A stretch of DNA of 64,000 nucleotides from JACMLD01 sp039916305 (GTDB taxonomy: Bacteria; Bacteroidota; Bacteroidia; Chitinophagales; Chitinophagaceae), in the NCBI GenBank assembly GCA_039916305.1, contig JBDSLR010000005.1, positions 1 to 64,000 on the forward strand, written 5' to 3'. Made by a program: the position numbers and the translations under genes. How positions within the stretch are numbered: position 1 is the first letter of the stretch; every line of letters starts with the position of its first letter. Below are positions 18,047-26,703 of this stretch, piece after piece. The notes below the pieces were generated by a model. That model had not been told where the DNA came from, did not search any database, and saw only the letters and a list, made by a program, of their open reading frames with translations.

Positions 18047-19765
18047 TTACGTTTCATTAGTTTCCGATAACATAAAATCGATCACCCTAAGCTGTAATGT
18101 TTTCTTTTCATTCCATTCATTTTCATCCAGTGTAAAAACAACATCCAGTGGCTGTTTTGATTGCAGCAGGTGAAACTTGCTTGCCATGCCAAACCCAATA
18201 CCGCTGAATACAGTACCATTTTGTTGCAGTGAAAATTTTACATGTTCTTCTTTTACTATTTTAGACCACCCGTTGTCTGCTACTTTGCGCACTAAAAAAA
18301 CCGGCCGCATATTCTCCGGGCCAAAAGGTTCCATTTGGGTAATGATATTGTACAGCACCTGGTTAAGACTGGCAAAATCTGCTTCTGCGTCTATTATTAT
18401 TTCTGGTATTAATAAATGGTCTGGTATAGTGGCAGAAACAACTTTCTCAAACGTTTGACTAAACAGCGCCACCTGTTCCGGCAGCAGGGTCATACCGGCC
18501 GCGGCAAAATGTCCGCCATAGCCCAGCAAATGCTCGCGGCACGCATAAATAGCTTCATATAAATTAAAACCCGCTACGCTCCTGGCGCTGCCCGCTACCA
18601 GGTCGCCGCTCTTAGTAAGTACAATGGTAGGCCGGTAATATTTTTCAATTAAACGGGACGCCACAATACCCACTACACCTTTGTGCCAGTGCGGTTGAAA
18701 TAACACGGTGGATTTGCGGTTTACCAAAACGGGATCCTGGTCTATTAATGCCAGCGCTTCTTCCGTAATGCTGCTATCGGCTTCCTTGCGGTCTGTGTTA
18801 TCGCTGTGCAGCATTTCTGCAAATTCAAATGCTTTTGTATAATCCTTTTCAATAAACAACTGCACGGCTTTTTTTGCATCATCCATTCTGCCCGCGGCAT
18901 TTACGCGCGGTGCAATTACAAACACCAGGCTGGTAATATGCATGATGGATTTTTTTATACCGCCCAGTTCAATCAGCGCCTTAATACCATGGCATGGATT
19001 TTCGTTTACTCTTTTGATACCATAAAAAGCGAGCACCCTGTTTTCCCCGGTTATGGGTACAATATCAGCAGCAATAGCGGTAGCTACCAGGTCAAGGTAG
19101 CAGTAGTAGTTCTCTTTGGGCAGCTGCAGTTCCTGTGCAAGTGCGGTGATTAATTTAAACCCCACACCGCAGCCGCAGAGTTCTTTATAAGGGTAGGGGC
19201 AATCTTTTTGTTTGGGATTGAGAATGGCCACTGCAGGCGGCAATTCATCTTCCGGCAGGTGATGATCACAAACAATAAAGTCAATTCCTTTTTCTTTTGC
19301 ATAACGGATAAGCTCAACTGATTTTATGCCGCAGTCAAGCGAAACAATCAGCGTAAATCCATTTTCTTTTGCAAAATCAATTCCCATTTTTGAAACACCA
19401 TATCCTTCCCGGTAGCGGTGCGGTATATAAAAGTCTACCTGTAAGGGGTTGTAGATATTTTGCAGGAACTGGTACATGCAGGCTACCGCTGTGGTACCGT
19501 CCACATCGTAGTCTCCAAAGACCAGTATTTTTTCTTTGTTGCTGATGGCATCAAAAATCCGGGTGGTAGCCCTGCGCATGTCTTTCATAAGAAACGGATC
19601 ATGCAGCTGGCTAAGTTGCGGGCGGAAATAATCTTTAGCCTGTTCAAAAGTTTTTATTCCGCGTTGCGCGAGTATTTTACATATCAGGGGACTTACTTTA
19701 AGTGATTGCTGCAGGTTTTTTACTGCTTCTTCAGGTGCAGCGAGTGTTTTCCATCTTTTTTGCAT
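18047..19765 (-). CDS. recJ: Single-stranded-DNA-specific exonuclease RecJ
   Basis: 5'-3' ssDNA exonuclease in recombination and mismatch repair. DHH-family motifs: VFGDYDVDGTTA, a Asp-rich SLDCGIK, VCDHHLP, later GGHFAAAGMTL of the DHHA1 domain, and a C-terminal OB domain (about residues 460-560). The length of 572 residues is normal for Bacteroidota. Convergent with the PorP/SprF gene and directly downstream of the polyprenyl synthase gene, separated by 42 nt that consist almost wholly of a 7-nt periodic repeat. Confidence 0.95.
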   Translation of the reverse strand: MQKRWKTLAAPEEAVKNLQQSLKVSPLICKILAQRGIKTFEQAKDYFRPQLSQLHDPFLMKDMRRATTRIFDAISNKEKILVFGDYDVDGTTAVACMYQFLQNIYNPLQVDFYIPHRYREGYGVSKMGIDFAKENGFTLIVSLDCGIKSVELIRYAKEKGIDFIVCDHHLPEDELPPAVAILNPKQKDCPYPYKELCGCGVGFKLITALAQELQLPKENYYCYLDLVATAIAADIVPITGENRVLAFYGIKRVNENPCHGIKALIELGGIKKSIMHITSLVFVIAPRVNAAGRMDDAKKAVQLFIEKDYTKAFEFAEMLHSDNTDRKEADSSITEEALALIDQDPVLVNRKSTVLFQPHWHKGVVGIVASRLIEKYYRPTIVLTKSGDLVAGSARSVAGFNLYEAIYACREHLLGYGGHFAAAGMTLLPEQVALFSQTFEKVVSATIPDHLLIPEIIIDAEADFASLNQVLYNIITQMEPFGPENMRPVFLVRKVADNGWSKIVKEEHVKFSLQQNGTVFSGIGFGMASKFHLLQSKQPLDVVFTLDENEWNEKKTLQLRVIDFMLSETNET

Positions 19766-19771
19766 CGGGAC

Positions 19772-19806
19772 AAGGTATAAGGTATAAGGTTGGGTTGATA
19801 AGGAGG
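19772..19806. repeat. Heptanucleotide-periodic tract
   Basis: Five consecutive 7-nt units read aaggtat, aaggtat, aaggttg, ggttgat, aaggagg. The tract fills nearly the entire 42-nt gap between the polyprenyl synthase stop and the recJ start. A longer 7-nt-periodic block with different unit sequence lies inside the Lhr gene at 32427-32528. Confidence 0.6.
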
Positions 19807-19807
19807 A

Positions 19808-20770
19808 CTAATATTTTCTGTCGGTAGTATAGCGTACCAGGTCTTCCAGTGATTGCCGCACTTCAGAGTTGTCAAATTCATACAGTAGCTGCAGGGCTTT
19901 GTCACGATATTCTTCCATTTTTTGCTGGCTATAGGCAATACCACCGCTTTTTTTTACCACCTCAATTACTTCATTCACTTTTTCTTTGCGGCGGTTTTCA
20001 TTTTTGATGATATAAATAAGGGCTTTCTTCTGCGCAGGACTGCAATTATTAAGTGCATAAATAAGGGGTAGGGTCAGCTTTTTTTCCCGGATATCATTGC
20101 CGGTGGGTTTGCCCACGTCTTCGTTACCGTAATCAAAAAGGTCGTCTTTAATCTGGAACGCGATGCCTACCCATTCTCCAAATTGCCTCATTCTGGCAGC
20201 GGCCAACTGGTCCTGGGAGGTGGAATACGCCCCGGCCGCACAGGAAGAAGCCAGCAGGGAGGCGGTTTTATTTTTAATGATCTCAAAATAAATGTCTTCC
20301 TGCAGGTTCAGGTTCCGCGCTTTTTCAATCTGCAGCAGTTCCCCCTCGCTCATTTGCTTTACTGCGTGGGAAAGAATCTTCAGGACCTCAAAATCATCAT
20401 TATCCAGCGATAATAGGAGGCCTTTTGACAGCAGGTAATCACCCACCAGTACCGCTACCTTGTTTTTCCAGAGCGCATTGATTGAAAAAAAACCCCTGCG
20501 TTCATAAGATTCATCCACCACATCATCATGCACCAGGGTAGCGGTGTGCAGTAATTCTACCAGGGAGGCTGCCCGGTAGGTTTTATCATTAATTTCTCCT
20601 ATCAATTTGGCAGACAGTAGTACAAACATTGGACGAAGCTGCTTACCCTTGCGTTTTACAATGTACCGCATGATGGTATCCAGCAAAGAAACATGGCTTT
20701 TAACCGACTCTTTGAAGACTTTTTCGAAGATTTCTAACTCTTTGGCTATAACGGGTGGTGGAAGTTTCAT
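19808..20770 (-). CDS. Polyprenyl synthetase (all-trans prenyl diphosphate synthase)
   Basis: A 320-residue class I prenyl diphosphate synthase that elongates FPP/GGPP with IPP for the menaquinone side chain or other long isoprenoids. First Asp-rich motif LVHDDVVDE near residue 78; second motif IKDDLFDY; KGKQLRP at the N-terminal IPP site and a GKPTGNDIREKKLTLPLIYA segment typical of the IspB-type group. Upstream of recJ on the same strand and probably co-transcribed. Chain length cannot be set from sequence by eye. Confidence 0.92.
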   Translation of the reverse strand: MKLPPPVIAKELEIFEKVFKESVKSHVSLLDTIMRYIVKRKGKQLRPMFVLLSAKLIGEINDKTYRAASLVELLHTATLVHDDVVDESYERRGFFSINALWKNKVAVLVGDYLLSKGLLLSLDNDDFEVLKILSHAVKQMSEGELLQIEKARNLNLQEDIYFEIIKNKTASLLASSCAAGAYSTSQDQLAAARMRQFGEWVGIAFQIKDDLFDYGNEDVGKPTGNDIREKKLTLPLIYALNNCSPAQKKALIYIIKNENRRKEKVNEVIEVVKKSGGIAYSQQKMEEYRDKALQLLYEFDNSEVRQSLEDLVRYTTDRKY

Positions 20771-20898
20771 TTTACGTAAAGAACCGGCAAATTACAATAT
20801 TCAGGTTTTAAATACAGATTGTGCAACATATTTGGCCTTGAGGTTGTCTCAAAACTATGAAATGCAACAACATGTACATAGTTCATTTGCGAAAAAAA

Positions 20899-20929
20899 TT
20901 TGGTATATTTTAACTAAATGATATTTTTG
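20899..20929 (+). promoter_or_regulatory. Promoter of the OmpA-family gene
   Basis: An exact match to the Bacteroidota primary-sigma consensus: TTTG at 20899-20902, a 19-nt spacer, TATTTTTG at 20922-20929, followed by CACG. The predicted start of transcription is near 20936, giving a leader of roughly 45 nt to the ATG at 20980. Confidence 0.7.
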
Positions 20930-20979
20930 CACGAGCAATGGTATTTTGTATTCGTATTAAATCTTCATAAAAATCAGTT

Positions 20980-22650
20980 ATGGCAAGCAAAAAGAATGTT
21001 TTTTTATCGGGCATCATATGCCTCTTTGCATCGGCTTCGTTTGCGCAGGTGCAAACAGGTTACGATGTCAAGGATTCTTCTCTGATTCCGGCCTCAAGGC
21101 AACCTCAACACAATGAATTCCTGAACAATGCTTATCCTTTTCCTGCAAAACCCCGTAATCAGTGGGAAATTGGCGTAAAAGGTGGTATTTCAAGTGTAGC
21201 TGGCGATGTACGTGCTGTGTTTCCTACAGGCGGTTTCGGTTTGCATGTTCGTAAAGCACTTGGATATGTTTTCTCCCTGCGCGCAGAGTATACCTGGAAT
21301 CGTGCAAGAGGACTGAATTTCAGTTCTTCAAGCGGTTACACCAGGAATTCTTCATGGCTTGGTGCAGGCTATACACCCGGCGTAGACAGGGTTTATTACA
21401 ACTACAAAACTACTATCCAGGATCTTAGCCTCCAGGGCGTTGTAACATTAAACAATGTTCGTTTCCACAAGGCAAAAACAGGTTTCAACATTTATGCATT
21501 TGGCGGTATCGGTGCTTCTATCTATGATACTTACATTAATGCTTTAAATGGTGCTACACCTTATAAAGCCTTGTTCAATGGTACTGCCTCCGGTACTTAT
21601 TCAAACCGTAAAGATGTTAAGAAGATCCTGAAAGCAGGTATGGATAAGTCTTACGAAACGAAAGCTGAAGTTGACCCATTGCAGCCTAAACTTTTTGGAA
21701 AATCATTCAAACCATCTTTCCAGCTTGGTGTAGGTATGGCGTTTAAACTGTCTAATAAATTCAACCTGGCCATTGAAGAAAGGTTTACTTCTATTAAAAC
21801 AGACTTGCTGGATGGTCAGCAATGGCAGGAAAATACATATGTTGCTCCCGGTGGTAACGTTGGTGTAAATGTACCTGCGCAAACCAGGGATTTTGATTCT
21901 TATAATTTTGTTTCTATTGGTCTTAACTATAACCTGGGTAAAAAATCTATCGAACCATTATGGTGGGCTAATCCTTTGGATTATGCGTACAATGAAATCA
22001 ATGCTCCCCGTCACATGAAGCTTCCAAAACCAGTTTTGGATGATGCTGATGGCGATGGTGTTACCGACCAATTCGACCACGAGCCTAATACTCCTGCCGG
22101 TGCAGCTGTTGATACTCACGGTGTTACAAAAGATACTGATGGTGATGGTGTACCTGATACAAAAGATAAAGAATTGATTACCCCAACGCAGTGCCAGCCA
22201 GTAGATGCTGATGGTGTTGGTAAATGTCCTCCTCCAGCTTGTTGCGCAGAATTAAGTGCCAAAATGGATAGCATGGAGTACAAAAAAGCCGGTTGTGGTA
22301 TTGGTGAATTGCCAAGCATATCATTTACAGGCCGTTCTGTAACGTTAAGCAAAGATGCACAGGCTGTTTTGGCCGGTGTTGCAGAAAAAATGCGTAACAG
22401 CGCAGCTTGTAAAGTAGCCGTAAGCGGTTATGGTGAAAGCAGCAAATCTGCTCAGCAGTTAAGCTGGGATAGGGTTAATTCGGTAATTAAATACCTGGTA
22501 GAAAAAGAAGGTATCAGCGAAGACCGCTTTATCTTTAAATTCGGCCTGGGTGAAGGCGATAGCAATACCATTGACCTTAAGGACGGTACAAACGAGGAAG
22601 GTCCAAATACGGTTCCTGCTCCTCACCCGAACCTGAGAAAGAAGAAATAA
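20980..22650 (+). CDS. OmpA family outer-membrane protein with TSP3 repeats
   Basis: A 556-residue OmpA-like protein. Signal peptide at the start (FLSGIICLFASASFAQ). The N-terminal half is a probable beta-barrel (WEIGVKGGISSVAGDV ... SLRAEYTWNRARG). Two calcium-binding thrombospondin type 3 repeats follow (DADGDGVTDQFD, DTDGDGVPDTKD, about residues 350-390). The C-terminal domain (SVTLSKDAQAVL ... VSGYGE ... RVNSVIKYLVEK) is the peptidoglycan-binding OmpA domain. Links the outer membrane to the wall and is probably abundant, given the consensus promoter at 20899-20929 and the strong terminator at 22680-22702; monocistronic. Confidence 0.92.
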   Translation: MASKKNVFLSGIICLFASASFAQVQTGYDVKDSSLIPASRQPQHNEFLNNAYPFPAKPRNQWEIGVKGGISSVAGDVRAVFPTGGFGLHVRKALGYVFSLRAEYTWNRARGLNFSSSSGYTRNSSWLGAGYTPGVDRVYYNYKTTIQDLSLQGVVTLNNVRFHKAKTGFNIYAFGGIGASIYDTYINALNGATPYKALFNGTASGTYSNRKDVKKILKAGMDKSYETKAEVDPLQPKLFGKSFKPSFQLGVGMAFKLSNKFNLAIEERFTSIKTDLLDGQQWQENTYVAPGGNVGVNVPAQTRDFDSYNFVSIGLNYNLGKKSIEPLWWANPLDYAYNEINAPRHMKLPKPVLDDADGDGVTDQFDHEPNTPAGAAVDTHGVTKDTDGDGVPDTKDKELITPTQCQPVDADGVGKCPPPACCAELSAKMDSMEYKKAGCGIGELPSISFTGRSVTLSKDAQAVLAGVAEKMRNSAACKVAVSGYGESSKSAQQLSWDRVNSVIKYLVEKEGISEDRFIFKFGLGEGDSNTIDLKDGTNEEGPNTVPAPHPNLRKKK

Positions 22651-22679
22651 TTTAATTTTTTGCTCAATACCTATAAGAG

Positions 22680-22702
22680 CCCTCCCTTTCGGGAGGGTTT
22701 TT
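22680..22702 (+). terminator. Terminator after the OmpA-family gene
   Basis: Stem ccctccc / gggaggg with a 4-nt loop (tttc), followed by five T residues, about 30 nt after the stop codon. Confidence 0.85.
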
Positions 22703-22767
22703 ATGTTATCCTTAACTACGGCGTTTTGGACGGATGATATTTTCCTTTCATTTTTGCCCAAAACAAT

Positions 22768-22775
22768 TAACTTTG
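22768..22775 (+). promoter_or_regulatory. Probable -7 element of bamD
   Basis: TAACTTTG matches TAnnTTTG and continues CACACC. It lies 10 nt before the bamD ATG, implying a nearly leaderless mRNA. I see no clear TTTG at the -33 position. The same TTTGCACACCTTAT string occurs on the minus strand before pdeM. Confidence 0.45.
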
Positions 22776-22784
22776 CACACCTTT

Positions 22785-23603
22785 ATGCGGATTATAGCAG
22801 CACTGATTATTATAAGTTTCACTTTTAGCGCCTGTTCTGGGTTTAGTAAAGTGCAGAAAAGCAAGGACTACGAGTATAAGCTTAAAAAGGCCGATGAGTA
22901 TTACGCAAAGAAAAAGTATAATTTTTCGCAGCAATTGTATGAAGAGCTCTTTCCTATTTACAAAGGAACAGACCGGTTTGAAGAATTGTATTATAAATAT
23001 GCCTTTTGTACTTATTACCTGCGGGATTATCTGAGTGCAGAAAACCTGTTTAAATCGTTTGTAGAGGTTTTTCCCAACAGCAAGCATTCCGAGGAAATGG
23101 ATTATATGCGGGCGTACACCTATTACAAGCAATCGCCCAAGGTGGAACTTGATCAGACCAATACCACCAAAACAATGGGTTTCATGCAAACGTTTATCAA
23201 TACGCACCCCGGTTCAACCAGGAATAAAGAAGCGTCGGATATAATAGATAAGTGCAGGATAAAAATGGAATTGAAAGAACTGAAAAGTGCTGAACTTTAT
23301 TTCAACCTTGGTCAGTATAAAGCTTCTGCCATATCCTATACAAACCTGATGAATAACTTTCCTGATTCAGAAAAAGGTGACCAGTACAAATTGCAGGTGA
23401 TTAAATCTTATTTTGAATATGCTGCTTTAAGTATAGACGACAGGAAAGAAGAGCGTTTTGAACAGGTAATTACTGAATACCATGATTTTGTTGACCGGTA
23501 TCCGGAAAGCAAATTTCTAAAAGAGGCAGAAAGATATTTTACCACATCACAAACCAATATTAAAAACCTTAAAAATAATGAGCAGATTAAGAAGGCAGCT
23601 TAG
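22785..23603 (+). CDS. bamD: Outer membrane assembly factor BamD
   Basis: Lipoprotein of about 272 residues in the BAM complex, which inserts beta-barrel proteins. I chose the ATG at 22785, which gives a clean lipoprotein signal (IIAALIIISFTFSAC, lipobox Cys about residue 17); the longer frame from 22734 adds an unconvincing leader. The rest is helical TPR-like repeats (ADEYYAKKKYNFSQQLYEEL, AENLFKSFVEVFPNS, PGSTRNKEASD, YPESKFLKEAER), as in BamD/YfiO. The 3' end overlaps the omega-subunit gene by 26 nt. First gene of a string conserved in Bacteroidota: bamD, omega, coaBC, DUF4835. Confidence 0.92.
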   Translation: MRIIAALIIISFTFSACSGFSKVQKSKDYEYKLKKADEYYAKKKYNFSQQLYEELFPIYKGTDRFEELYYKYAFCTYYLRDYLSAENLFKSFVEVFPNSKHSEEMDYMRAYTYYKQSPKVELDQTNTTKTMGFMQTFINTHPGSTRNKEASDIIDKCRIKMELKELKSAELYFNLGQYKASAISYTNLMNNFPDSEKGDQYKLQVIKSYFEYAALSIDDRKEERFEQVITEYHDFVDRYPESKFLKEAERYFTTSQTNIKNLKNNEQIKKAA

Positions 23604-23919
23604 TTCCAGCACGAGTAACGTGGTAGAAACTAAAAATCTTACCGATATCAAAGCAAAAACCGGTAACCTGTACGAGTCTATTGCAATTGTTGCCAAAAGG
23701 GCCAACCAGATCAATATTACACTCAAGGAAGAGTTACACAACAAACTGGAAGAATTTGCCAGCCACACAGATAGCCTGGAAGAAATTCATGAAAACAAAG
23801 AGCAGATAGAAATATCAAAGGCTTATGAGCGTATGCCCAATCCTGCTCTGCTTGCTACACAAGAGTTCATGGAAGACAAGATATACCATCGCAGAAACGA
23901 AGACAACCTCTTTAGTTAG
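23578..23919 (+). CDS. rpoZ: RNA polymerase omega/Rpb6-like subunit
   Basis: A 113-residue protein of the Bacteroidota omega family. The core has DIKAKTGNLYESIAIVAKRANQI, as in Rpb6/omega, where the helix supports assembly of the beta-prime subunit. The C-terminus (YERMPNPALLATQEFMEDKI) is characteristic of the Bacteroidota version. Starts inside the bamD 3' end with a 26-nt overlap, so the two are co-transcribed and probably translationally linked. A hairpin with a T-run follows at 23941-23976, so part of the transcription may end before coaBC. Confidence 0.88.
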   Translation: MSRLRRQLSSSTSNVVETKNLTDIKAKTGNLYESIAIVAKRANQINITLKEELHNKLEEFASHTDSLEEIHENKEQIEISKAYERMPNPALLATQEFMEDKIYHRRNEDNLFS

Positions 23920-23940
23920 TCTTTCACGCTAAAAAATTAT

Positions 23941-23976
23941 AAAGCGACAGGCATGCTGCCATGTCGCTTTTTTTTT
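23941..23976 (+). terminator. Terminator between rpoZ and coaBC
   Basis: Stem aaagcgaca / tgtcgcttt, extended inwards by a ggca / tgcc pairing, followed by a T-run ending at 23976. It lies within a gene string usually treated as one operon and may act as an attenuating or partial terminator. Confidence 0.75.
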
Positions 23977-24024
23977 GGAGGCTTTACAACACACACAGCA
24001 TACAGAAAAACCATAATTTTAAGT

Positions 24025-25221
24025 ATGTTTCAGGACAAGAAAATATTGGTTGGCATAACCGGTAGTATAGCAGCCTATAAAACCATTTTGCTGGTAAGGG
24101 AACTGGTAAAGGCTGGCGCTGAAGTGAAATGTATAATGACACCAGCCGCAAGGGATTTTGTATCTCCGCTTACCCTTTCAACTTTGTCAAAAAATGCCGT
24201 GAGCAGCGATTTGTTTGCAGCAGATACCTGGGCCAATCATGTAATGCTGGGCCGCTGGGCAGATTTGTTTGTTATAGCACCGCTGAGCTGTAATACCATC
24301 GCCAAAATGGCCCATGGTTTTTGCGATAATCTTTTACTGGCCACTTACCTGTCTGCCACCTGCCCCGTAGCGGTGGCTCCTGCCATGGATGAGGACATGT
24401 GGCATCACCCGGCAACAAAAGCCAACCTTGCTGCGCTGGAGGCCCATGGCGTAACCGTTATACCAGTAGAAAAAGGCGAATTGGCAAGCGGACTGTATGG
24501 AGAAGGCCGCATGGCAGAGCCCGCTGCTATTCTTTCCTTTATTGGGCAGCGTTTTTTCTTGCCGGCCGACCTGCACGGTAAAACCGTTATGGTATCTGCA
24601 GGTCCTACGCATGAGCCGCTTGACCCTGTCCGCTTTATTGGCAATCATTCATCTGGTAAAATGGGAGTGGCCATTGCAGAAGAAATGGCATCCCGCGGTG
24701 CAATGGTAAACCTTGTCCTTGGCCCATCCAACATTACAACCCATCAGAAAAATATACGGATTTATAAGGTTGAAACAGCAGATGATATGTACCAGCAATG
24801 TATCACACTTTTTGATAATGCAGATGCAGCTGTTATGAGTGCCGCAGTGGCTGATTATAAACCTGCCATTGCAGCCAGCGAGAAAATTAAGAAGAATGGT
24901 GAAAGTATGGTAGTGGAGCTGGTAAAAACAAAAGATATTTTACAATCATTGGGAGAAAGAAAAAAAACAGGCCAGGTACTGGTAGGGTTTGCGCTGGAAA
25001 CTGCCAACGAAAAAGAATATGCCCTTAATAAGCTGGAAAAAAAGAATGCAGATATGATAGTGCTCAATTCACTCAATGATGCAGGCGCTGGCTTTGGGCA
25101 CGATACCAATAAGGTGACTATTTTCGAGAAAGGTGGAAATGAGCTGGTATACGGACAAAAATCCAAACAACAAGTGGCTAAAGATATCGTTGATAGAATA
25201 GTAAAAATGCTATATGTTTAA
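24025..25221 (+). CDS. coaBC: Bifunctional phosphopantothenoylcysteine decarboxylase/synthetase CoaBC
   Basis: Makes 4'-phosphopantetheine from 4'-phosphopantothenate and cysteine in CoA synthesis. Start at the ATG 24025 (MFQDKKILVGITGSIAAYK), since the longer frame adds an unrelated leader. N-terminal CoaC flavoprotein domain: His in WANHVMLG, then APLSCNTIAKMA and APAMDEDMW. C-terminal CoaB domain from about residue 190: VSAGPTHEPLDPVRFIGN, SSGKMG, AAVADYKP and GFALET. About 398 residues, full length. The 3' end overlaps the DUF4835 gene by 8 nt. Confidence 0.95.
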   Translation: MFQDKKILVGITGSIAAYKTILLVRELVKAGAEVKCIMTPAARDFVSPLTLSTLSKNAVSSDLFAADTWANHVMLGRWADLFVIAPLSCNTIAKMAHGFCDNLLLATYLSATCPVAVAPAMDEDMWHHPATKANLAALEAHGVTVIPVEKGELASGLYGEGRMAEPAAILSFIGQRFFLPADLHGKTVMVSAGPTHEPLDPVRFIGNHSSGKMGVAIAEEMASRGAMVNLVLGPSNITTHQKNIRIYKVETADDMYQQCITLFDNADAAVMSAAVADYKPAIAASEKIKKNGESMVVELVKTKDILQSLGERKKTGQVLVGFALETANEKEYALNKLEKKNADMIVLNSLNDAGAGFGHDTNKVTIFEKGGNELVYGQKSKQQVAKDIVDRIVKMLYV

Positions 25222-26140
25222 ACGCTTTATCACAACTTTACTGGTACTCGCAACCTCCTTAACGATTGCCCTGCATGCACAGGAGCTGCAGGCCAAAATA
25301 AATGTAAATGCCAGCCGCGTAGGCTCCCAGGTAGATAAAAAAGTTTTTCAGACGCTGCAGAATGCATTGAATACATTTCTGAACAACCGGAAATGGACAA
25401 ACGAAGCTTTTCAGCCGAACGAGAAAATAGTATGTAATTTCTTATTGAATATTGCCGAAGGATCTACTGACAATATTTACAAAGCTTCCTTAACCGTACA
25501 GGCGGCCCGGCCGGTGTACAATTCATCTTACGACAGCCCGCTGGTGAATTTTATAGATGATGCTGTTGTGTTCCGTTATGTGGAATTTCAACCGGTTGAG
25601 TTTAATGAGAACCGTGTTTCGGGTTCCGATCCGCTGGTATCAAATCTTACCGCTTTACTGGCCTACTATGTAAATATTATAGTGGGAATGAATTTTGATT
25701 CCTACGCGCTGCGTGGTGGCGATGCCTATTTTCAGAAGGCACAGAACATTGTTAGTAATGCACCCGATAGCCGCGACATTACAGGCTGGCGCAATTTTGA
25801 CGGGCAGCGTAACCGTTACTGGCTGGCCGATAATCTTACCAACAGTAAATATGCCATCCTGCACGATGCCATATACAGTTATTTCAGGTTGGGCATGGAT
25901 AACATGTACGACAACGATACCGAAGCAAGGGCGGCTATCCTGAATACGCTTAATTTTCTCAACAATATTAATACAGACAATCCCAATAACATGGGTGTGC
26001 AGTTCTTTCTGCTGGGCAGGGCGAGAGAACTTATTGGGGTATTTAAAAAAACGGCTCCCGATGAAAAAAGCCGTGCCGTGGAATTGCTTTCAAAAATGGA
26101 TATTTCCAACGCCAATAATTACAAACAGGAACTTAAATGA
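25214..26140 (+). CDS. DUF4835 family protein (PorD-like T9SS-associated)
   Basis: A 308-residue exported protein. The signal peptide (FITTLLVLATSLTIALHAQ) ends before QELQAKINVNASRV. Conserved features: LQNALNTFLNNRKWTNEAF, NEKIVCNF, ARPVYNSSYDSPLVNF, and LAYYVNIIVGMNFDSYALRGG. The family is usually found after coaBC in Bacteroidota and is annotated in some databases as T9SS protein PorD; its biochemical role is not settled. Overlaps coaBC upstream (8 nt) and DUF4296 downstream (4 nt), so expression is tightly coupled. Confidence 0.88.
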   Translation: MFKRFITTLLVLATSLTIALHAQELQAKINVNASRVGSQVDKKVFQTLQNALNTFLNNRKWTNEAFQPNEKIVCNFLLNIAEGSTDNIYKASLTVQAARPVYNSSYDSPLVNFIDDAVVFRYVEFQPVEFNENRVSGSDPLVSNLTALLAYYVNIIVGMNFDSYALRGGDAYFQKAQNIVSNAPDSRDITGWRNFDGQRNRYWLADNLTNSKYAILHDAIYSYFRLGMDNMYDNDTEARAAILNTLNFLNNINTDNPNNMGVQFFLLGRARELIGVFKKTAPDEKSRAVELLSKMDISNANNYKQELK

Positions 26141-26682
26141 GGCGATTCAGTTTTTTGTTGTTGATAACGGCTTTATTGGCTTCATGCGGAAGTAGTAAAG
26201 TGCCCGCTGACATAATTCCTGTTCACAAAATGGAAACCATCCTGTGGCAGCTGATGCAGTCGGATGAATACGTAAATACACTGCTGGTTAAAGACTCCAC
26301 CAAAAAAAGCAGTACAGAGCGGATGAAAATCTACCAGCAGGTATTTGATTTTAACAAAACTTCCATGGGTGAATTTAAAAAAAGTTATCATTTTTATATG
26401 ACGCACCCGGACATCACCAAAGTTATATTTGATTCAATAACTGCGAGGGCCAGCCGCGAACGAATTGAATTGTATAAACCTAAACCAGACTCTGCAAAAC
26501 AGGCTCCGCCTGCTGTAAAAGGCGATACCGTTGCCCGCAAACCAACCATCAATCCGCAAACAGGTAAGTTTATGCTGAAGCCAGATACTGCACAAGCGCT
26601 GCCTGTAAAAGCTGTGCCGGCAAAGGTTAAAAAGCGGTCATTCAAAAAGAAACCGGTGATGAACAAAGGCCGCAATAACTGA
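26137..26682 (+). CDS. DUF4296 lipoprotein
   Basis: A 181-residue predicted lipoprotein (FLLLITALLASC, lipobox Cys about residue 17). The conserved domain covers about residues 20-115 (PADIIPVHKMETILWQLM ... QVFDFNKTS ... YYMTHPDI-like). A Pro/Lys/Ala-rich tail ends in a strongly basic cluster (KKRSFKKKPVMNKGRNN), unusual for an envelope lipoprotein and possibly able to contact anionic wall or LPS. Starts at ATGA overlapping the DUF4835 stop. Function unknown. Confidence 0.85.
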   Translation: MRRFSFLLLITALLASCGSSKVPADIIPVHKMETILWQLMQSDEYVNTLLVKDSTKKSSTERMKIYQQVFDFNKTSMGEFKKSYHFYMTHPDITKVIFDSITARASRERIELYKPKPDSAKQAPPAVKGDTVARKPTINPQTGKFMLKPDTAQALPVKAVPAKVKKRSFKKKPVMNKGRNN

Positions 26683-26703
26683 AGTATTCATTAAAACTTT
26701 TTT

